Of a stretch of DNA of 64,000 nucleotides, positions 53,191 through 61,458 are shown in pieces. Source of the DNA: Anderseniella sp963698275 (GTDB lineage: Bacteria > Pseudomonadota > Alphaproteobacteria > Rhizobiales > Aestuariivirgaceae); contig CAVOQE010000003.1 in the NCBI GenBank assembly GCA_963698275.1, positions 141,272 to 205,271 of the forward strand, read 5' to 3'. The position numbers and the translations under genes were made by a program. The notes beneath the pieces were generated by a model. That model did not search any database. It had not been told where the DNA came from and saw only the letters and a list, made by a program, of their open reading frames with translations. Position 1 is the stretch's first letter. Each line of letters begins with the position of its first letter.

Positions 53191-56112
53191 GCAGCGGACT
53201 GACACGGCGCAACTTCCTGAAAGCTGGCGCGGCGGTCACCGCATCACTGGCCCTGCCGGACTTCATTGCCGGCTCCGGCCAGTCGCTCACAGCGCTGGCA
53301 GGCTCGCGCCCGCGTGATTATACGAAAATTGTCGATATCTACCGCAACAAGTGGACCTGGGACAAAACCGTCCGCGGCACCCATTTGATCAATTGCTGGT
53401 ACCAGGCGCACTGTGCGTTCGACGTCTATGTGCGCGACGGCATCGTGTTCCGCGAGGAACAGGCGGCAGATTATCCGCAGCTCAATGAAGACGTGCCGGA
53501 CATGAATCCGCGCGGCTGCCAGAAGGGCTGCTCGTTCTCCAAGCGCATGTATGAGGAAAGCCGCATCCGCTATCCGCTCAAGCAGGCCGGCGAACGCGGC
53601 TCCGGCAAGTGGGAACGGGTTACCTGGGACGAGGCGCTTGACGACATTGCCGACAAGTTTATCGATGTGGTCACCCAGGAAGGCACCGACCGGGTTATCT
53701 GGGACATGGGGCCGGATATCAATGTGGGTGCGGCCAATGCCGGCCAGGCCCGGTTTGCCCAGCTCACCCATTCCATCTCGCTGGACTCCAACTCGTCGAA
53801 CGGCGACGGCCATCGCGGTGCGTTCGAGACCTTTGGCAATATCTATATGGACCGGTCCATCGAGGATTATTTCTATTCCGATGTGATCCTGATCTGGGGC
53901 TCGAACCCGATCGTCACGTCGATCCCCAATGCGCACTTTTTCACCGAGGCCCGCTATAACGGGTCTGAGATCGTGTGCATCGCGCCGGACTATTCCCCGT
54001 CCGCCATCAAGGCGGATCTGTGGGTGCCGCTGGCGCCGGGCACCGATGCCGCCCTGGCTTTGGCGGTTGCCCGTGAAATCGTGTTTGGCGGTCACGTCAA
54101 TGAAAGCTTTGTGGCCGAGCAGACCGACCTGCCATTGCTGGTGCGCACCGACACCGGCAAGCTGCTGTCGGAAAAAGACGCCAAGGGCGGGCGCACCGAC
54201 CGGTTTACGCTGATGGACAAGATACGCGGGCCCATGACGGCACCGGCCAAGTCGCTGAAGCTGGGCACGCTGGAACCGGTACTGGATGTCGACACCACAA
54301 TCGACGTTCTAGGCGGCGGCAAGATCCCGGTCCGCTCCGTCTACTCATTGCTCAAGGACCGTCTGGAACCCTACACCTTCGAGGCGGTCTCGAAGATGAC
54401 CGGCACGCCGGTCAAGGTGATCCAGAAATTCACCGATCTGTGTATCAGGGCCAAGGCCCTGTCCAATGTCTCCGGCAGCTCCATGAACAAGTATTTCCAT
54501 GGCAACCTGACCGAGCGCGCCATGATCCTGATCTGGGCCTTGCAGGGCCAGATGGGACGCCCCGGTTCAGGTTATTCGGCGTTTGCCTTCCTGGCCAATG
54601 ACGGCTGGGAGGATTATGTGTCCGGTTTCCGCAATGGCGACCGGATGAAGTTCGGCACCGATATCGGGCTCGACCTGCTGACCGATCTTGCCGCCGGTGA
54701 TACGGCGGAAATGTTCTTCAAGAAACTCGGCAACAACTCGTTCAAGGACATTGGCGGCAACCTGCCGATCTGGACGTCTGCCGCCCTGTTCTGGCAGGTC
54801 CACGGCGGTGTCATGGAACTGGCCGAAACCGCTGATCAATGGCTGCCGGACCTGAAGAAACCGGTGCGCGAGGCGGTCAAGGAATCGCTCGACAACAAGT
54901 GGCTGCCGCTGCAGCCGCCCGCCGGCACCGACCCGCGCATCCTGTTCCACTATTGCTCCAATCCGTTGCGCTCGGTGCGCGGCTCGCAAAAGCTCACCGA
55001 GGTGCTGTGGCCCAAGCTGAAGCTGTCGGTGGTGGTGGATTTCCGCATGTCGTCCACGGCCCAGTTTGCCGACTACATCCTGCCGGCTGCGGCCTGGTAT
55101 GAAACCACCGACCACAAGTGGGTCACGCCGCTGGTGCCGTTCAACCACGTCACCAACAAGGCGGTTGAACCGCTCGGCGAGGCCAAGCCGGATTTCTGGA
55201 TTTTCACCATGCTGACCAAGCACGTCCAGAAGCGTGCCCGAGAGCGCGGCATCATCTTCCATCGTCTCGCATCTCGGCAAGACCGTGCAGCTCGACAATC
55301 TGTACGAAGACATGACCATGGACGGCAGGTTCCTGGAAGACGATACCGACAAGGCGGCAGGCGCCATCATCGATGCCTCCAGCAACCTGTCGCACGTGTC
55401 GTGGGAGGAGCAGAAGGAAAAAGGCTATGCGCGCTATAACTCCATCGGTATCTCGCCGCTGGCCATCGGCAATGCCGGCAAGCTGGAAGAGGGCAAGCCG
55501 TTCATTCCGCTGACCTATCATGTCCACGACAAGCTGCCATACCCGACCCAGTCGAAACGCATCCAGTTCTATCTCGATCATGACCTGTATCTGGAACACG
55601 ACGAGCAGCTGCCCACATACAAGAAACCGCCAAAGATCGGCGGCGACTATCCGCTGATGATGACCGGCGGGCACACGCGCTGGTCCATTCACGGCGTGTG
55701 GCGCGACAACCGGCTGATGAACCGCTTGAACCGCGGCCAGCCCTATATCATGATCGGCATCAAGGATTCCGCCGACCGCGGCATTGCCGATGGCGACTGG
55801 GTGCGCTGTCACAATGATGTCGGCGAGTTTGAGGTGCGGGTGAAAGTCACCCACGCCATGCGCCCGGGCCAGGCGTTCATGTATCACGCCTGGGAGAACT
55901 ATCAGTTCTCCGGCAAGGGCTCGCCGCGCGAGGTGTCGCCGTCGCCGATCAACCCGGTGGAGCTGGCCGGCGATCATGCCCATCTGAAAGTCGGCATGCT
56001 GGAAGGCCAGCCCAACAGCTTTGACCGCGATACCCGCATCGAGATCACCCGTATCTCGGGTCCGCGCGTGTCTTCCGACACTGATACTGCAAGCAGCAAT
56101 GACGCCGCTTGA
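53187..56112 (+). pseudogene. Type II DMSO reductase family molybdopterin alpha subunit (ethylbenzene / steroid C25 dehydrogenase-like), one frameshift
   Basis: The GTG at 53187 has a GGAGGG box and overlaps the beta stop. TRRNFLKAGAAVTASLALPDF is a Tat signal. RGTHLINCWYQAHCAFDVYVRDGIVFREEQAADYPQ...NPRGCQKGCSF is the N-terminal Fe-S and Mo-cofactor entry of type II enzymes, strongly EbdA-like; SLDSNSSNGDGHRGAFETFG, VILIWGSNPIVTS and DFRMSSTAQFADYILPAAAWYETTD follow. The frame breaks between about 55240 and 55275. A one-base shift restores LGKTVQLDNLYEDMTMDGRF, MMTGGHTRWSIHGVWRDN and FMYHAWENYQF to 56112. Joined, it is about 974 residues, the right size. The enzyme class hydroxylates hydrocarbons or alkyl side chains without oxygen. 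Confidence 0.9.
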
Positions 56113-56620
56113 ACGCTCTGCCGTCTATGGCGGCTTTGCCGCCGCCTTCCGCTCGGCCACCGGCGGCAGCGATGTGCTGGACGAAACCATGGTGCCGCCT
56201 CCACCGCCGGACGCCACGCGCGCCTTCATGGCGGCCTATGATCCGGCCATTTCAAAAGCGGCAGTGTCGCTGCATGCGTCGGCGCACCTGGAGCGCGACC
56301 AGACCGATCTCTACCAGGAGATGATCCGCTGGTACGACCATTTCGGCCTCAAACGCCGCGACGGAGGCGAACTGCCGGACCATCTGTCGATCATGCTGGA
56401 GTTCCTGCAGTTCGTCACTGCGCAGGAACACGCCAACGCGAAAGACGCGGCTGCCGTCACCAGCCTGCATGCAGCACAGAGGGATTTCATCGAACGCCAG
56501 GTGATGCCACTGGTCGAGACGGTGATCGGCAAGCTGGCGACGGACGAACCGCGCTATCACGCCCTGCCACGCGCCTTGCAGGCTTTTCTTGAAGATGAAT
56601 TAGCGGTGTTGAGGCAGTAA
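56099..56620 (+). CDS. TorD/DmsD-like molybdoenzyme chaperone (delta subunit)
   Basis: 173 residues from the ATG at 56099, which overlaps the alpha gene by 14 bases. The helical sequence ERSAVYGGFAAAFRSATG...LERDQTDLYQEMIRWYDHFGLKRRDGGELPDHLSIMLEFLQFVTAQEHA has the LPDHL block characteristic of TorD/NarJ-type chaperones (EbdD, DdhD). It would bind the Tat signal and hold the alpha subunit until the Mo cofactor is in. A degenerate copy of its last 20 codons lies at 59682-59741. Confidence 0.9.
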   Translation: MTPLERSAVYGGFAAAFRSATGGSDVLDETMVPPPPPDATRAFMAAYDPAISKAAVSLHASAHLERDQTDLYQEMIRWYDHFGLKRRDGGELPDHLSIMLEFLQFVTAQEHANAKDAAAVTSLHAAQRDFIERQVMPLVETVIGKLATDEPRYHALPRALQAFLEDELAVLRQ

Positions 56621-56677
56621 TGCTCTCAAGCCTTGCAAAGGCGCCGTGCACGGCTGTCTGGCCGTCGGCTTTGCCAC

Positions 56678-56709
56678 GGTTGCGCTGCACCTCGGTCTGC
56701 AGCGCAACC
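56678..56709. terminator. 12-bp perfect hairpin after the molybdoenzyme operon
   Basis: GGTTGCGCTGCA and TGCAGCGCAACC pair perfectly around an eight-base loop, about 60 bases after the chaperone stop. On the plus strand a TTTTT run begins eight bases later, which is looser than a canonical terminator. It also ends any minus-strand transcript from the tiny frame at 56776. A terminator is the most likely role. Confidence 0.6.
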
Positions 56710-56719
56710 GGAACAATTT

Positions 56720-56776
56720 TTAATCGGTATAGTCAGCGCTGTCAGTTGGTTCAGGTGAATTCTTGAAAGTTTGCAT
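56720..56776 (-). CDS. Possible 18-residue peptide
   Basis: A minus-strand ATG at 56776 is preceded by GGAGG with a six-base spacer. The frame runs 18 codons to TAA, and the peptide is acidic and Asp/Pro-rich with DSADYTD at the end. The strong 12-bp hairpin at 56678-56709 lies just downstream. The ribosome-binding site is better than most in the window, but a frame this short can arise by chance. No family is recognised. Confidence 0.25.
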   Translation of the reverse strand: MQTFKNSPEPTDSADYTD

Positions 56777-56899
56777 GGTTGCCTCCTCATTTAAACCACA
56801 GGATTTATAGCCGTAACCTTGCGACAAGTCCACTGGCAGTGAAGACCGTTTTGGGGGTATCATTTTGCCGGGTTAACTGGTTTGCGAGGAGTTGAGGCA

Positions 56900-57718
56900 A
56901 TGACGGCTCACAACAAGGACAGGGCGTCCGGGTCCCTGTCACGACGGGTTTGGCGGACGTTCAAGTTATTTGTGGTGGTCGCGGGGGCCCTGTGCGTGTT
57001 TGCACTCGGTTTGTTCGCCTCACAAAGCCACTGGTTTTCGCGAACCTTCCACAACTCATTCCAGTCGAAACAGGACGCGGAGGACAGGACCGTCAGGCAG
57101 GCGCAGAACAAGCTGTGGGCAGACAGGGTCAAACAGGGCGGCTACATCCTGCACATTCGTCATGCTCAACGGGAAAAGTGGCATGACTCAGCTGCCTTTG
57201 ACGCCTATGAGCTTGCCCAGGGCATTGATGCATCAACCGCCGGATTTTCCCGTGCAACCTGCCTGACACCGCAGGGCGTCGAGGAAGCGAAATTGATCGG
57301 CAATGTGTTCAGGCTGGTCGGGGCAAAAGTATCAGAAGTGATTTCCAGCCCGAGTTGCCGCGCCAGGCAGACCGCCCAGCATGCATTTGGTGACGGGTAC
57401 AAGGTGTCAAATTCATTGCTCAACCGTACCGCGGTCATGCCGGAACAAGGCGCTGAATTTGCAAAAGCGCTGCGGTCACTGTTGATGAGCGTCGAGGTGA
57501 AGCCTGACGCCAATGTGGTGCTCACCGGACATGGCGCAACCCTGTTCTGGGATGGTCCGTCCGTGGTTGACGAAATCCGGATGTCAAAGCGCAAGGGCCG
57601 CAGGGAGACCGGGTGGATTTTTGTTTTGGAGAGGAAGGACGGCAAGATCATCGCCCACCACAGATTTATCAGCATAAGGGACTTTGCCAACGTGCTGATC
57701 CGGCTGCCGGTGAACTGA
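56900..57718 (+). CDS. Membrane-anchored histidine phosphatase family protein
   Basis: 272 residues. One N-terminal membrane helix (about 18-40, KLFVVVAGALCVFALGLFA) places the rest outside the membrane. The phosphatase core has ILHIRHAQREKW (the RHG site with Ala for Gly), VISSPSCRARQTAQHAF and LTGHGATLFWDG with the second catalytic His. The last part reads ETGWIFVLERKDGKIIAHHRFISIRDF. The substrate is unknown. It precedes an MBL-fold gene on the same strand. Confidence 0.85.
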   Translation: MTAHNKDRASGSLSRRVWRTFKLFVVVAGALCVFALGLFASQSHWFSRTFHNSFQSKQDAEDRTVRQAQNKLWADRVKQGGYILHIRHAQREKWHDSAAFDAYELAQGIDASTAGFSRATCLTPQGVEEAKLIGNVFRLVGAKVSEVISSPSCRARQTAQHAFGDGYKVSNSLLNRTAVMPEQGAEFAKALRSLLMSVEVKPDANVVLTGHGATLFWDGPSVVDEIRMSKRKGRRETGWIFVLERKDGKIIAHHRFISIRDFANVLIRLPVN

Positions 57719-57805
57719 GCTTTCTGACCATTCTGCCTGAAATTGGTGAACCGGGCGGAAACTGCTATCAATTGCCCCGGACAACAGATCATTGGGGAGC
57801 TTCGG

Positions 57806-58654
57806 ATGCTGTGCAGGATTGGTGACGTTGAAGTCTGGCGCATTCTGGAAATAAACGGGCCGTATCTGAGCCCTGAAGAGCTTTTTCCAACGGCCGGGCC
57901 GGAGGTTCGGGAAACCATCAATGCACACGTTCCAGATCAGTTGTGCAGCGTGACCGGACGGCTGATCCTGCCGATACAGGGGTTCTTGCTGAAAACACCT
58001 GCACACGTCATTCTGGTCGACAGCTGTGTCGGCAATGACAAATCCAACCCCGGCACGCCGGACTGGAACCAGCGGTCCGATGGCCGTTTCATGGCTGCGC
58101 TGACCGCTGCCGGGATCGGGCGCAAGGATATCGATTATGTTCTGTGCACACATCTGCACGCCGATCATGTCGGGTGGAACACCAGGCTTGAGGACGGACG
58201 CTGGGTTCCCACATTTCCCAATGCGCGTTATCTGATGCCCGCCGCTGACGAAGAGTTTTTTCGCAATTCGGCAGGCAACGCCTATACCCAAAGCGTCTTG
58301 CCGGTGGTTGAAGCAGGCCAGACCGAGCTTGTCACGACAGGACACATGCTGGGTGATTGCATCACATTGATCCCCACGCCGGGCCACACACCCGGCCATG
58401 TTTCGGTCCTGGTGAAGAGCGGCACTGCCGAAGCGGTCATCACCGGCGATGCATTGCATACAACGGCCCAGTGCTGGCGGCCGGACTGGCATTTCAAGTA
58501 TGATACCGACGCGGACCTTGCTGCTGTCTCACGCCGGAAATTGCTGGAGGATGCATCTGAAGCGAACCGGAAAGTGCTGGGCAGTCATTTCGCACTCCCT
58601 TCCATTGGCCGCGTAAAAGTGCACGGAGATGCGTTCCGATGGGAGGATGATTGA
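57806..58654 (+). CDS. MBL-fold metallo-hydrolase
   Basis: 282 residues from the ATG at 57806 with GGGGAG upstream. Zinc residues are seen in YVLCTHLHADHVGWN (HxHxDH), TPGHTPGHVSVLV, VITGDALHTTAQ (Asp) and a late His in LGSHFALPSIG. The fold resembles quorum-quenching lactonases and alkylsulfatase-like small MBL proteins. Substrate unknown. Confidence 0.9.
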   Translation: MLCRIGDVEVWRILEINGPYLSPEELFPTAGPEVRETINAHVPDQLCSVTGRLILPIQGFLLKTPAHVILVDSCVGNDKSNPGTPDWNQRSDGRFMAALTAAGIGRKDIDYVLCTHLHADHVGWNTRLEDGRWVPTFPNARYLMPAADEEFFRNSAGNAYTQSVLPVVEAGQTELVTTGHMLGDCITLIPTPGHTPGHVSVLVKSGTAEAVITGDALHTTAQCWRPDWHFKYDTDADLAAVSRRKLLEDASEANRKVLGSHFALPSIGRVKVHGDAFRWEDD

Positions 58655-58718
58655 GGCGCGCTGCATCCGCTCCGGCTACGCTCTACCCAATCAAACCGGA
58701 CAGCCCTCGACAGGCATG

Positions 58719-59540
58719 TCAATTTGTATAGGAGCCGATGGTCTGAATATTGTTGCGCACTGTGTTGCATCCGATGTGGGCCTGGACCGCGTTCTCGATG
58801 TCTCTTGCCGCACCGCAGTCACAAACAGCTCCATAGAGCGTCACGTTGCCGTCAGCAACCGAGACATGGACATTCTTGGTCCGGCTCTTCATCCCGTCAG
58901 CAGTCTTAAACAAGGAGGTAATCCGTGCTTTCGTCAATTGGTCGGCGAGTTCCTTGCGTGAGGCGTCGCTCTCGGCGAAGGCCGGACTCCTGATAGCGTC
59001 GATAATTATGTCGGCGCAGGCCTCAGGCGTGAGGTGCCCGGTGTTCAGGACCAGATCATAGTTCAGGGAATCGCGCCAATCAGTCCCGAAGAACCGCGTG
59101 AACACAGAGGCATGCGAGTTATCATTTCGTTTTATTTCGTCGCGGGCACTGGCTTCTTCAACGCCAAGTCGCTGCATCATCTCTTTGATGCGGTCCTCCA
59201 TCGGTGCGCAAACCCGGACGCACAGGATATGTGGAATTGAGCGGAGCAGCCGTGCTGCCCCCCAACCGCGAAATATCACATTGCCCCGGCTGGCGAGCGA
59301 GAGAACTTCCTCCGGCGTCATGTAACCGTTTTCCATGTGCATGGAGTCATGCCGTCCCACGTTATCACTATCCCCAGGCAAAAAGCGGTGAACCTCGCTT
59401 CGGTCCCGCCTCTCCCGTCGATCCCACGCAGGCTCCACCAGTTCATGATGGACCAGTTCAATATCAAGCCGGTCCATGAGGTGTTGGGCAACGTCCTTGC
59501 CAAGTGTTCCCATCTCGCGCGTCATTGCAATTACGGACAT
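58719..59540 (-). CDS. Cytidylate kinase-like protein fused to a C-terminal BON domain
   Basis: 273 residues. Residues 1-190 follow the cytidylate-kinase-like family: VIAMTREMGTLGKDVAQHLMDRLDIELVHHELVEPA with a P-loop-like GTLGKD, then RGWGAARLLRSIPHILCVRVCAPMEDRIKEMMQRLGVEEASARDEIKRNDNSHASVFTRFFGTDW. Residues about 205-273 are a BON domain (FKTADGMKSRTKNVHVSVADGNVTLYGAVCDCGAARDIENAVQAHIGCNTVRNNI). BON modules bind phospholipid or sit next to membrane proteins, so the kinase may respond to envelope state. The ATG at 59540 has GAGGGATA upstream. Nucleotide specificity is not evident. Confidence 0.82.
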   Translation of the reverse strand: MSVIAMTREMGTLGKDVAQHLMDRLDIELVHHELVEPAWDRRERRDRSEVHRFLPGDSDNVGRHDSMHMENGYMTPEEVLSLASRGNVIFRGWGAARLLRSIPHILCVRVCAPMEDRIKEMMQRLGVEEASARDEIKRNDNSHASVFTRFFGTDWRDSLNYDLVLNTGHLTPEACADIIIDAIRSPAFAESDASRKELADQLTKARITSLFKTADGMKSRTKNVHVSVADGNVTLYGAVCDCGAARDIENAVQAHIGCNTVRNNIQTIGSYTN

Positions 59541-59681
59541 TTTGTATCCCTCGCGATTTGTATGCAGCCCTCTTTATGGCACGCCTGGACGACTGCCACC
59601 GTGAGTTTTCCCACAATTCACGCAATTGGCTTATTGCCCGCGATTACTCCAGTGCAAAGGCGACGCTCGAAACGGAACGGG

Positions 59682-59741
59682 TCTTTGCCGCGAGCGCTGC
59701 GGGCATTTTTGGAAGACGAGTTGGCGGTGTTGAAAGCTTGA
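59682..59741 (+). pseudogene. C-terminal relic of a second TorD-like chaperone gene
   Basis: In one frame this reads SLPRALRAFLEDELAVLKA and a stop. The chaperone at 56099-56620 ends ALPRALQAFLEDELAVLRQ and a stop. About 15 of 19 residues agree, and the bases agree well too. Nothing upstream of 59682 continues the similarity. It is best read as the remaining tail of a duplicated or displaced chaperone gene, three kilobases from the intact one. Confidence 0.6.
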
Positions 59742-59826
59742 CGCAGGAAATTTGTTGGGTGGTTCTGGAGTAATCAAATCCATTGGATTTTTATGATACG
59801 TCCTGATGCCGTCAGGTATTCCTTTG

Positions 59827-60306
59827 TCAGTACGAGCGGCCGTAGGCTCGTGTCATGTCACGTAACCGGGTCAGGACGTTTTCCTGGTCTTGTGTCACCT
59901 GCCAGGGTGCAGCTTCGGAAATTCCGCCGGCGGTCGCGACAAGGGGCGAGTCGGGCTCGCCGTGCTCGGCAATCAGTGCCATGGCCCATTTGCCGAACAG
60001 ACGTGCGGGAACATTGCCGGCTTCTTTTACTTCGACATCCTTGTGGCGGGGATCTTTCCTGATCCGCTCGAACAAGGTGTTGATTTCAGTTTCATCGCCC
60101 TCAAGCACCTGGGCGAACCAGTCCTTGTGCTCATACATCATCAAGGCACCGGTGATCCCGTGCTTGCGATTGTTGGCACGCGCAACACGAAGTATCTCCG
60201 ACAGACCGGCTTCGACATTCCCGGACTGCTCGGAAAGAAGGCTGCGGCTGCGGTATATGAGGCGGAAACATGGTTCTGCCTTTTGAACGGCGGCGGTAAC
60301 GTTCAT
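59827..60306 (-). CDS. BLUF-domain blue-light sensor
   Basis: 159 residues from the ATG at 60306 with a GGGAGG box. The BLUF fold is FRLIYRSRSLLSEQ (flavin Tyr18), EILRVARANNRKHGITGALMMYEHKDWFAQVLEGDE (Asn45 or Asn46, Gln66), RIRKDPRHKDVEVKEAGNVPARLFGKWAMALI (Trp107, Met109). All residues used in the FAD light switch are present. About 40 residues follow the domain with no effector of their own, so it probably acts through a partner protein. The loop after Tyr18 is slightly longer than usual. Confidence 0.92.
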   Translation of the reverse strand: MNVTAAVQKAEPCFRLIYRSRSLLSEQSGNVEAGLSEILRVARANNRKHGITGALMMYEHKDWFAQVLEGDETEINTLFERIRKDPRHKDVEVKEAGNVPARLFGKWAMALIAEHGEPDSPLVATAGGISEAAPWQVTQDQENVLTRLRDMTRAYGRSY

Positions 60307-60785
60307 GTCGTCCTCCCAGGGTGCTTTTCAGTTCGCTGCAAGATCGCAAACCGGAGATTTTTGACTCTATGTAAGGCAAGATTTATGCCACTCAAAAATT
60401 CGCCTTGTTTCAGGGATTCCCGGGTTTTTGATCATCCCGAACTGACCGATTTTCGGACGTATGTATCGATACAATCGTTCGATGAGCCAGCACTCTACGC
60501 CACCAGCGCGAACAGGCATTTCCAAAGCCACACCTTGCAAGATTTAACCTGATCTAGCGCCACAAATTCCTGAATCCCGCGTGCGCGCGCCAGAACCGGA
60601 ATATCTCCTCGATTGCGTTGATATCGAGGCGCGCTGCCGCCGTCCATGCGACGCTTGTTGGACACGGTTTGTGTCTGACGAGGTCACTCACCAGTCGGAC
60701 AGCTGAAACAAGGCCGCCGTTTTTGCAACTGATCCGAACCCATCCCTGAAACGTTGGCTGGTCAGTAATAAATCGGAGCCTCATC
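60307..60785. other. Divergent BLUF-SOUL intergenic region, no sure gene
   Basis: About 480 bases between two divergent starts, expected to hold both promoters. A minus-strand frame of 83 codons (60554-60805) has some protein-like texture (LDINAIEEIFRFWRAHAGF) but overlaps the SOUL start, has no ribosome-binding site I can see and no recognised domain. It could be a gene remnant. No operator could be assigned. Confidence 0.3.
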
Positions 60786-61427
60786 ATGTTGAGAATAATT
60801 CGCACTTCACTTGCGGCAGGTATCGGGCTTCTGGCGGCGCTTGGGCCTGCGCATGCCGCCGGCGATATCGAGCAACCGGCCTACAACATCTCAAAGCAGT
60901 CGGAAGGCGTTGAGCTTAGAGGATATGCGCCGCACCTGGTTGCTGAGGTGACCGTGGAAGCGGGGTCCATGCGCGAAGCGTCCAGTAAGGGTTTCAGGTT
61001 ACTCGCAGGATATATTTTCGGCGGCAATCAGGGTACCGACAAGATCGCCATGACAGCGCCGGTTACGACGCAGGAAAAAACACAAGGCACAAAGATCGCG
61101 ATGACGGCACCGGTCACGATGTCGGAAAAACAGGACGGTGCTTACACAGTACGATTTTCCATGCCCTCAAAATGGACACTGGACACGCTGCCTGTTCCGA
61201 ACAACAAGAGTATCGAACTGAAGCAGATAGAAGCGCACGAGCGTGCCGCCTATCGGTTTACGGGCGATCGTTCCCAGGCTCAGATCGATGCAGCGTCAGC
61301 GAAACTTGCTTCTTTTCTGGCAGAACAGGGCCTGAAAGCCGTCTCGCCCGTCATCATCGCCGGCTATGATGGCCCGAATGTGCCGATCGAAAAAAGGCGC
61401 TGGGAAGTGATGCGGATAGTTGAATGA
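60786..61427 (+). CDS. SOUL family heme-binding protein
   Basis: 213 residues with a Sec signal peptide ending near GPAHA|AGDIEQ, so the product is periplasmic or outer-membrane associated. SEGVELRGYAPHLVAEVTVEAGSMREASSKGFRLLAGYIFGGNQGTDKIAMTAPV, a second MTAPV block and RWEVMRIVE at the end are the SOUL/HBP22 fold. The family binds heme or related tetrapyrroles. It is followed by a TspO-like gene (31 bases), another tetrapyrrole-associated family, so the two may work together. Confidence 0.93.
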   Translation: MLRIIRTSLAAGIGLLAALGPAHAAGDIEQPAYNISKQSEGVELRGYAPHLVAEVTVEAGSMREASSKGFRLLAGYIFGGNQGTDKIAMTAPVTTQEKTQGTKIAMTAPVTMSEKQDGAYTVRFSMPSKWTLDTLPVPNNKSIELKQIEAHERAAYRFTGDRSQAQIDAASAKLASFLAEQGLKAVSPVIIAGYDGPNVPIEKRRWEVMRIVE

Positions 61428-61458
61428 CGTGCGCACGCACCATGCGGAGTAACCGACA

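Noticed and set aside
53244..55983. Three long minus-strand open frames (53244-54095, 54567-55385, 55252-55983) opposite the Mo alpha gene
   Set aside because: All three lie opposite conserved alpha-subunit codons and show no motif; they reflect GC bias at third positions.
60554..60805. 83-codon minus-strand open frame in the BLUF-SOUL gap
   Set aside because: Some protein-like texture, but it overlaps the SOUL start, lacks a clear ribosome-binding site and has no recognised family; mentioned only as a possible remnant.
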